NCBI GenBank assembly: GCA_014896635.1
Contig: JADBKA010000077.1
Span: 1-20,635, forward strand
Reading direction: 5' to 3'
Source: Ktedonobacteraceae bacterium
Lineage (GTDB): Bacteria; Chloroflexota; Ktedonobacteria; Ktedonobacterales; Ktedonobacteraceae
DNA length: 20,635 bases
In this document: positions 15,556 through 20,635 of the stretch, one piece after another
Layout of the letters: each line of letters begins with the position of its first letter
Numbering within the stretch: position 1 is the stretch's first letter
Position numbers and translations under genes: made by a program
Notes under the pieces: model-generated
Databases searched by the model: none
What the model was told of the DNA's origin: nothing
What the model saw: the letters and a program-made list of their open reading frames with translations, nothing else

Positions 15556-17184
15556 TTACTTGATGGTGAAGCCTTTGCGATACTCGGCCATGTGGGCCTC
15601 GCGCTGCTCAGGCGTCATCTGGTTGAGCAGGACATTGGGACTCTTGAATTCGATATCCTTGACGTGATCCAGCGTCCACATATATTTGTCATCAAAGATG
15701 ACATGTGGCTGTGGGATGAGCGTCTTGCCATCGGGACGGACAAAGCCCGCGTCGATCATCATATCGGCCACGCTCTGCCCATGATAGCACGTTTCCCACT
15801 CACGCTTGCCAACCAGGCGGCCCATTGCTGGCGTCGGACGACCCTCGTAGTGGTCACGGAAGGCGACGGTATCGGTCCAGTGACAGGTTTTGGAGCAATA
15901 AGTACGCACCTGACCGTCAACTGTATCCATGATCGTATCTTCACGAATCAGACATGGCACCATGCAGGTCCAGCAGCGATGCGGATAGACATAGCCCGTG
16001 TCCTCAAAGGCTATCGGCTTGTGTCCATTCGGCTTCGACAGGCGGGCATAGTGCTCCCACCACTTGCCATACTCGTTGTACCAGCCGGGATACTTGAACT
16101 CGAACCACTCGAAGTCCTCTTCAGTCATCGGATCAATACGCCAGAAATTGGCGAACCAGCCTGTAGCGAAGAACTGCGCGACCTTATGCACATAGCCCTT
16201 GTTGAAGATGCGGTTCCAGGCTTCCTCAACGTCTTCGTGATGGATTTTCAGACCGTACTTCTCCAGCGGCATCAGATAGCTGCGATAGTAGTCGTCGTAG
16301 ATCCAGCGCCGCCACATCTCCGCATAGCTCTCGCGGTTCTTGCGCCGGTCCTTCGTGCCGTACTCAATGAATGTGCCGATGGCCGCATCCACAAGACAGT
16401 GGTTGTTCCAGAAAGCGTAGCGCAGATCGCGCTCCAGTAGCGGACGATTATCGGGATCAGACAGGGCCATGAGCAGTGTGGCATAGCCATTGCTGATATG
16501 GCGCGATTCGTCGGACTGGACAGAGAGGAAAACGGTAGGCAACAGGTAATCGCCGTTGGCAGCGCCTTCAGACGGCATTGCCACGAACAGCGTGTTTGTA
16601 AAGGCGGTCTCTGCAACGATTTGCAGGTACACATTGGCAGCCGTGACGGCGTCACCGGTGATAAAGCCTTCACCAAACTGGCGGCCAATCGTTCCAGCAT
16701 AGCATCTGACGAAGGACTTTTCCGTCGTGTCAAAGCCGGCAGGATCGATGTAGTTCTTCATGTAGAATCGCTTCAGGTGCATCTGGATGGTCGAGTGGCG
16801 CACCTCGTCGATCATCTGAAGCACCAGGCCGTTGTGAAGTTCGGTGTTGGGAACCGCCGAGGTGAGTAAGGGCATGGCGCGCGCGGCGGAGATCTCAGGG
16901 AATGGTGTGATGCCCAGGAAAAGCTTCATCCATTCCATCCAGCGTGGTTGCGTCGAGCGGAACATATTGCCACGCAACGCACCGTCCATCGCTCCCATTG
17001 AGCGGTCATCCTTTTCTTCCTGCATCGGGAAGTAGGACTGCATAATCTGTTTCAATGGTTCCTTCTTGGGCGCTTTCGTGAATTTGTAGTCGGTGGGATA
17101 CTTCTGAACCGGTGTGGCAAATGTGGGTTCCCAGGAGAGTTCCTGGATCTTCTGGTATGCCCTGGTGATGCTATTACGTGCCAT
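15556..17184 (-). CDS. prmA: Soluble di-iron monooxygenase hydroxylase large (alpha) subunit
   Basis: This catalytic subunit of 542 residues inserts one O atom into a hydrocarbon or related small substrate at a carboxylate-bridged di-iron centre. All six ligands are visible: Glu97 (FPEISAARAM), Glu127 and His130 (DEVRH), Glu192 (VAETAF), and Glu226 and His229 (SDESRH), the two ExxH signatures of the family. A C-terminal cysteine cluster follows (Cys404, Cys407, Cys411, Cys430, Cys434: CWTCMVPC ... YCSKTCHW), resembling the YHS-type segment of related hydroxylases. Length and gene order (alpha, reductase, beta, coupling) fit PrmA (propane) or MimA (phenol/acetone) of SDIMO groups 5/6. The sequence alone cannot choose between these substrates. 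AAGGAG lies ten bases before the ATG. It is the first gene of the eleven-gene minus-strand run. The name prmA is used for convenience. Confidence 0.95.
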   Translation of the reverse strand: MARNSITRAYQKIQELSWEPTFATPVQKYPTDYKFTKAPKKEPLKQIMQSYFPMQEEKDDRSMGAMDGALRGNMFRSTQPRWMEWMKLFLGITPFPEISAARAMPLLTSAVPNTELHNGLVLQMIDEVRHSTIQMHLKRFYMKNYIDPAGFDTTEKSFVRCYAGTIGRQFGEGFITGDAVTAANVYLQIVAETAFTNTLFVAMPSEGAANGDYLLPTVFLSVQSDESRHISNGYATLLMALSDPDNRPLLERDLRYAFWNNHCLVDAAIGTFIEYGTKDRRKNRESYAEMWRRWIYDDYYRSYLMPLEKYGLKIHHEDVEEAWNRIFNKGYVHKVAQFFATGWFANFWRIDPMTEEDFEWFEFKYPGWYNEYGKWWEHYARLSKPNGHKPIAFEDTGYVYPHRCWTCMVPCLIREDTIMDTVDGQVRTYCSKTCHWTDTVAFRDHYEGRPTPAMGRLVGKREWETCYHGQSVADMMIDAGFVRPDGKTLIPQPHVIFDDKYMWTLDHVKDIEFKSPNVLLNQMTPEQREAHMAEYRKGFTIK

Positions 17185-17675
17185 AGAGATGGTGCTCCTT
17201 TTCTAACTGGTCTCTCAAATAATCTGGCAAAACTTTTGCGAACAATCACTAAGAAGACGGGAACCATACCCGCTATCAGCAGGAGATACAATCCTACGAG
17301 AAACAAAGTCCTGGTACTGTCAATGCGTACGACGATGACTAATGGGAGTGCAGCAGTAATGACATTTCTGTTTGCTGGTACTACTATACCCACTCCAGGT
17401 AAGAAGAGAGTGAAAATGGAAAGGAAGGCTGGTGAAAAAGTTGTGAAAATTCTCTGAGAAGGATGGCTAGAGGGTCATCGCCAGGAGAAGATGACCCTTT
17501 TTTGTATCTGAAGGATAGACGAGAGTTGCTGGCTTCTCTCTGCCGGAGCTATCGGCGGTAGCCCCGGCTACCAGCTAATCCGCTACAAGGCCCTATGGTA
17601 CACGGCGTTATCAGTTTCAGTAACAGCACACCATCAACGGTGGAAGTCCCCCGGCCCCTGATGCCTGCAAGCAGT
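17185..17675. other. Upstream region of the monooxygenase cluster
   Basis: These 491 bases should contain the prmA promoter, reading on the minus strand. I see a palindrome GCAAAA-C-TTTTGC (17227-17239, about 45 bases before the ATG) and a perfect TTGACA on the minus strand (17323-17318) whose best -10 (TAGGAT, 17296-17291) is 21 bases away, too far for a standard promoter. No -24/-12 sigma-54 element was found. From about 17222 to 17460 the plus strand is markedly purine-rich, ending at a plus-strand terminator. Translations of this stretch (hydrophobic on minus, basic on plus) lack credible starts and are probably compositional. Confidence 0.5.
17471..17503 (+). terminator. Intrinsic terminator on the plus strand
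   Basis: AGGGTCAT (17471-17478) and ATGACCCT (17491-17498) form a perfect 8-bp stem with a 12-nt loop, followed by six T (17498-17503). It ends a plus-strand transcript, yet no convincing plus-strand gene lies upstream. The same stem on the minus strand has no U-run. Confidence 0.7.
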
Positions 17676-19013
17676 TCAGACTTCAGGTCGCAGCACAAGC
17701 AGGCATACCTGGAACGGCTCAAACTCCTGGGTGAAAGTATAAAACTGCTCCATGAGTCGCACCTGCTGGACACCATCGGGATCATTCCAGGCATCGTAAA
17801 CACGGTACGTTCCCTTGCTCAGGTGCAGGCTGTCAACATCCAGCGTACAACCTGCCCGGCAACTCTGCTCAGAAAGATTGACGAGCAGGAGCGAACGATG
17901 CTCTCCCTGCTGGCGCACCACCCCATAAATGGATTCATGGTCAACGGTTAGAGCTTCATATACAGCCTCGCCGGTGGCGATTTCGGGCAGTGTAGCTCGC
18001 AGGTGATGCACCTTGCGCACTTCATTCTCGATTCCCTCTTCTCCGCCGACATAGGTCATATAGGCTCCTCCGCTCAGGGCAAAGACCGCCAGCAGCGCGC
18101 GCGTGGCCGGCAAGCCATACTGTTCGCGGCGCCACTTGGAGCCGGGCAGCGGCCACCAGAACGTATCGTGCGAGTCGATATGATGGGCAATCAGCGAGCC
18201 AGAGGGCAGCACTGCATTGCGCTCGCGGAACCAGGCCGCCAGCTCATGCCCGTTGCGCACAGAGGTACTCTGCCAGCGTTCATCGATCTCCTGCCCCTGT
18301 TCCAGCCCCAGGACTGCTGGAATGAGCCACTGCTCTTCATAGTTATAGGTAATATCCATCGCCTGGCGGAAGAGCACCCCTGAGGGTTCCGTGCAGAGCA
18401 TGATATCAGGCTTCAGTGCTTTCAGACGGGGGCGCAGGTGCTTGAAGAGTTCGAGGGAACCCAGCGGCGAGTAGCTGGCGCGCTTCTCAGTCGCCTTTGA
18501 CCAGTTGGGCAGATCGTTATAGGTCGGCGCATCGAAACGGAAGCCGTCAATATCCAGCCGCCGCACCAGATCCTCTGTGGCCCGCATAAAATACTCCTGC
18601 CACTCAGGATTGGCGACATCGAACGCCTTCGTGCAAATCCCGATAATTTTCTGAGACGAGTCGCGCATAAACCACTCAGGATGTTCACTCACCAGCGGAT
18701 GATGGACCGGCGAGCCTGCCAGCCAGTGGGGTTCAAAGTCGAGGATATGGCGGCTCCAGCTAATTGCTCCGGCATCTGGATCAGAAGTGAAGAGATGAGA
18801 CTGCTCGGCCAGACGCGCGAAATGCGGTCCCGAACGGACCTTTGCGGCGGTTTCGGCCATAATCTCCTGGTCGATGACGCCATGCAGGATAATATCCAGG
18901 ATGACACGCATGCCCATCGTATGGCAGGTAGCTACCAGATCGCGCAGATCCTCTTCGTCACCATAGGAGGTTGTGATATCAGCATAGTCATGCGCATTAT
19001 ACTCACCTCCTGA
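17676..19013 (-). pseudogene. 5'-truncated GH13 (alpha-amylase family) glycoside hydrolase
   Basis: The frame encodes the middle and end of a GH13 TIM barrel. Counting from the first ATG (18917), the catalytic residues are Asp129 (DGFRFDAPTYN), Glu177 (MLCTEPSG) and Asp251 (HHIDSHDTFW). A C-terminal beta domain ends in EPFQVCLLVLRPEV. Homology clearly continues upstream of that ATG for 32 more codons (GEYNAHDYADITTSYGDEED, then DLRDLVATCHTMG), reaching a TAG at 19016-19014 with no usable start codon in frame. The first barrel strand and everything before it are missing, and the adjoining DNA is AT-rich and non-coding. An SD-like AGGAGGTGAG precedes an ATG at 18997, but that frame stops after about 21 codons. 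I read this as a decayed gene; translation from 18917 would give a barrel lacking its first strands. It lies next to a GntR-ROK sugar locus. Confidence 0.75.
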
Positions 19014-19093
19014 CTATAGCATGACAGGAACATACTTCTAGAGCAAAATGGCCACAGCTCTAATTTCAGATCTCTGCCCCTTTCTTTGATAAA

Positions 19094-19123
19094 TTGACAG
19101 ATCGACACTCAATGTGTCATAAT
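19094..19123 (+). promoter_or_regulatory. Sigma-70-type promoter for gntR
   Basis: A perfect TTGACA (19094-19099), an 18-base spacer and CATAAT (19118-19123, five of six). The transcription start would be near 19130, giving a leader of about 190 nt. Confidence 0.6.
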
Positions 19124-19138
19124 ATCAATATGATCAAT

Positions 19139-19150
19139 TCATTATAATGA
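19139..19150. promoter_or_regulatory. Palindromic operator candidate downstream of the gntR promoter
   Basis: TCATTATAATGA is a perfect 12-bp palindrome about 10-20 bases past the predicted start of transcription, a position suited to autorepression by the GntR protein. It is AT-rich and could occur by chance in this region. Confidence 0.4.
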
Positions 19151-19231
19151 GTCCATAGAGATATAATAACTGATGGTTGTGTAATTGTCAATAGAGCAAG
19201 AGTATGATCTCTCATAATTTTGCCAGCAGGC

Positions 19232-19272
19232 CAGAGGAGCGAGGAATATCGTCCTACAGGCCTCTGCTTTTT
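19232..19272 (+). terminator. Hairpin with T-run in the gntR leader
   Basis: CAGAGG (19232-19237) pairs with CCTCTG (19261-19266), followed by CTTTTTA (T5 at 19268-19272). An inner AGGA/TCCT pairing is possible, and AGGCC (19228-19232) can instead pair with GGCCT (19259-19263), so two exclusive folds exist. This is an attenuator-like arrangement before gntR. The 6-bp stem with a long loop makes it weaker than a typical terminator. Confidence 0.35.
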
Positions 19273-19316
19273 ATGAGTGGATCTCGGAGCAACAGGAAAA
19301 CTGAAAGGATCATACG

Positions 19317-20090
19317 TTGAAAGTCCAGGAGCCTACGAGCAGAGAGAAGGGAATCGTCCAGGTTCCCATGCCCAAGTATTACATCGTCAAAGAAGCATTG
19401 CTTGGTCGCATCATCGACGGGACATGGGCGCCGGGGACGCTTATCCCCTCTGAACCAGAACTCTGCCAGGAATTTGGGGTGAGTCGCGTGACGGTGCGAC
19501 GCGCCATCAGTGATCTGGTCCATGAGGGGCGGTTACGCACAGTGCAGGGCAAAGGCACCTTTGTGGCGGCGCGCAAGCTCCAGGAGCATTTTGTGCAGCG
19601 AGCTTTTGGCATTTATGAAGATATGGAGCGCCGGGGATTGCGACTCGACACGCAGGTTATCCGGCAGGAAGTGATTTCTGCCTCGCCCGAAGTCGCCTCA
19701 CTGCTCAAGCTGCGTGTCAACGAACCGGTTCATGTGCTGGTGCGCGTGCGCTCAGTCGAGGGCGAGAAAATTCTTGTCTCCACGACATACATTCCCGAAT
19801 ATCTTTGTCCAGACCTGGTCCACCAGGATCTCTCTACCGGTTCGCTCTATCGCCTGTTGCGCACGCGCTACGATCTCAGAATTGCCAGGGGACAGCGCAG
19901 CCTGGAGGCTGTCTCGGCAGGTCAGTGGGAGGCGCGCCTGCTCGAAGTTGCGCTTGGCAGCCCGCTGCTGCGCCTGGATAGTGTTGCCTACCTGGCCGAT
20001 GGCCGGGCGTTTGAATACTCGCAGGCATTGCACCGGGGAGATCGCGCCCGCGTTGAGGTCGAATTTATCCCGGAGATTGAGGTGCAATAA
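19317..20090 (+). CDS. GntR-family transcriptional regulator, HutC/UTRA subfamily
   Basis: The 257-residue repressor has an N-terminal winged HTH (about 20-88: ALLGRIIDGTWAPGTLIPSE, FGVSRVTVRRAISDLV, GKGTFVA) and a C-terminal UTRA ligand-binding domain (about 105-250; ISASPEVASLLKLRVNEPVH, LVSTTYIPEYL, LEAVSAGQWEARLLEV, FEYSQALHRGDRARVEVEF). UTRA domains usually bind a sugar phosphate or similar small molecule that releases the operator. The TTG at 19317 is chosen because AAAGGA lies seven bases before it; the ATG at 19368 (MPKYYIVKE) is the alternative and would still leave the HTH whole. It is followed after 19 bases by the ROK kinase, so the two probably form an operon controlled by this protein. 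Confidence 0.92.
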   Translation: MKVQEPTSREKGIVQVPMPKYYIVKEALLGRIIDGTWAPGTLIPSEPELCQEFGVSRVTVRRAISDLVHEGRLRTVQGKGTFVAARKLQEHFVQRAFGIYEDMERRGLRLDTQVIRQEVISASPEVASLLKLRVNEPVHVLVRVRSVEGEKILVSTTYIPEYLCPDLVHQDLSTGSLYRLLRTRYDLRIARGQRSLEAVSAGQWEARLLEVALGSPLLRLDSVAYLADGRAFEYSQALHRGDRARVEVEFIPEIEVQ

Positions 20091-20109
20091 CACTGTAGGA
20101 AGGAAGCCT

Positions 20110-20635
20110 ATGAATACTGATCAGCCTGACACATCTCCCGCCATCCTGGCTTTTGATCTGGGGGGAACACGGATCAAAGCCGGCCTGGTACAGGGCGCCA
20201 CTGTCTCCGCGCTAAGAGTTCTGCCAGTCGATGAGTCTGAGGGAGCCGGGGGAGTTGTCGCGCAACTGATTACGCTGGGCAGGCATTACCTGGCATCCCA
20301 CGCTATCAGCACCATCGGTATCAGTGTTCGTGGCATCGTTGATCCACAGGCAGGAGTCATTGTGGACCTCAATGCTCCACTCTCCTGCCTGGTCGGCTAT
20401 CCTCTTATGCAGGCTGTTAGCAATGCACTTGGCGTTGCGACAATTATCGAAAACGACGCACGAATGTATACCCTGGGAGAACTGACGCATGGTAGTGGTC
20501 GGGGCTACGCAAATCTCGTCTGCCTCACTCTGGGAACCGGTACTGGCAGTGGCGTGGTCATGGGAGGGCGTGTGCTACGCGGGCCACGTAACGTGGCAGG
20601 CATTCTGGGGGGACACCTGACCGTACAGGCCGACG
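20110..20635 (+). CDS. ROK-family sugar kinase, partial (runs off window)
   Basis: The first 175 codons are present; the 3' end is beyond the window. The N-terminal ATP-binding motif is AILAFDLGGTRIKAGLV (11-27). The catalytic base is Asp116 in IIENDAR. LTLGTGTGSGVV is the second phosphate motif. GILGGH near the end supplies the first His of the ROK zinc-binding signature. There is no HTH at the N-terminus, so it is a kinase (glucokinase, N-acetylglucosamine, mannose or similar) rather than a NagC/Xyl-type repressor. The SD AGGAAGGAAG lies just before the ATG. It follows gntR closely. The substrate cannot be chosen from the sequence; the neighbouring GH13 remnant suggests oligosaccharide metabolism. 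Confidence 0.93.
   Translation, partial: MNTDQPDTSPAILAFDLGGTRIKAGLVQGATVSALRVLPVDESEGAGGVVAQLITLGRHYLASHAISTIGISVRGIVDPQAGVIVDLNAPLSCLVGYPLMQAVSNALGVATIIENDARMYTLGELTHGSGRGYANLVCLTLGTGTGSGVVMGGRVLRGPRNVAGILGGHLTVQAD

Larger units (their letters stand above)
19017..19316 (+). other. AT-rich intergenic region and gntR leader
   Basis: These 300 bases separate the truncated GH13 gene from gntR. They hold a strong plus-strand promoter, a 12-bp palindrome and a leader hairpin followed by T5, each listed separately. None of the minus-strand frames shows remnants of the missing GH13 start. Confidence 0.6.

Noticed and set aside
15421..16440. Open plus-strand frame of 339 codons opposite prmA
   Set aside because: Begins in the structured intercistronic region and runs antisense to conserved prmA sequence.
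17052..17393. Hydrophobic minus-strand frame with two or three possible membrane segments before prmA
   Set aside because: GTG start without SD, continues out of frame into prmA; hydrophobicity is explained by the T-rich strand. Kept only as a low-probability small membrane protein.
17236..17457. 73-codon plus-strand frame ending just before the plus-strand terminator
   Set aside because: TTG start without a good SD and a basic low-complexity product; terminator position alone is not enough to call it a gene.
17185..17460. Sigma-54 (-24/-12) promoter upstream of prmA
   Set aside because: No TGGCAC-N5-TTGC-like element found on the minus strand, and no AAA+ activator is encoded in the window.
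18971..18997. Alternative start of the GH13 gene at an ATG behind AGGAGGTGAG
   Set aside because: That ATG is one base out of the GH13 frame and reaches a stop after about 21 codons; the SD-like bases encode Gly-Gly-Glu in the homologous frame.
1..20635. CRISPR arrays, tRNA/rRNA genes, insertion sequences
   Set aside because: No regularly spaced repeats, cloverleaf-like sequences, transposase motifs or terminal repeats were found; the 22-bp inverted repeat has no transposase or visible target duplication.

Overview
The window is about 55% GC by eye and carries a bacterial accessory-metabolism locus. Eleven consecutive minus-strand genes (about 17.2 kb down to 2.1 kb) form a soluble di-iron monooxygenase (SDIMO) cluster of the propane/phenol/acetone monooxygenase type (prmABCD or mimABCD). 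Gene order matches the actinobacterial clusters I know. The very large multi-GAF histidine kinase paired with a KdpE/OmpR-type regulator, next to a DUF1786 protein, is reminiscent of Chloroflexota, perhaps Ktedonobacteria. That placement is an inference, not a demonstration.

Layout in transcription order on the minus strand: di-iron hydroxylase large subunit (17184-15556), FAD/[2Fe-2S] reductase (15355-14315), hydroxylase small subunit (14267-13164), coupling protein (13167-12784), metal-dependent amidohydrolase (12432-11371), DUF59 protein with a long C-terminal extension (11262-10462), zinc alcohol dehydrogenase (10465-9440), haem catalase (9158-7662), a stand-alone GroEL-like chaperonin (7465-5852), a hybrid GAF sensor histidine kinase (5494-2855) and its response regulator (2792-2091). 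The expected logic is as follows. The monooxygenase hydroxylates a small alkane, ketone or phenol with NAD(P)H and O2. The dehydrogenase oxidises the alcohol formed. DUF59 and GroEL help build or fold the metalloenzyme. Catalase removes peroxide from uncoupled turnover. The two-component pair probably senses substrate and switches the locus on. The sensor head of the kinase is the one normally found on AcoR/MimR sigma-54 activators.

Flanks: on the left, cyanase (cynS, plus strand, 1575-2018, with a good sigma-70 promoter) and a divergent DUF1786 gene (1245-79). On the right, behind a plus-strand intrinsic terminator at 17471-17503, lies a GH13 alpha-amylase-like gene that has lost its 5' end (17676-19013, minus). 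It is followed by a divergent plus-strand pair, a GntR/UTRA repressor (19317-20090) and a ROK-family sugar kinase (20110 to beyond the window end), which look like a separate sugar-utilisation locus.

Non-coding signals of note are a perfect 22-bp inverted repeat built from four octamers in 11-bp phase just upstream of the kinase promoter, an internal catalase promoter with a palindrome at its predicted start site, strong hairpins between prmA and prmB and after prmD, and a structured gntR leader. No tRNA, rRNA, CRISPR array or insertion sequence was seen.
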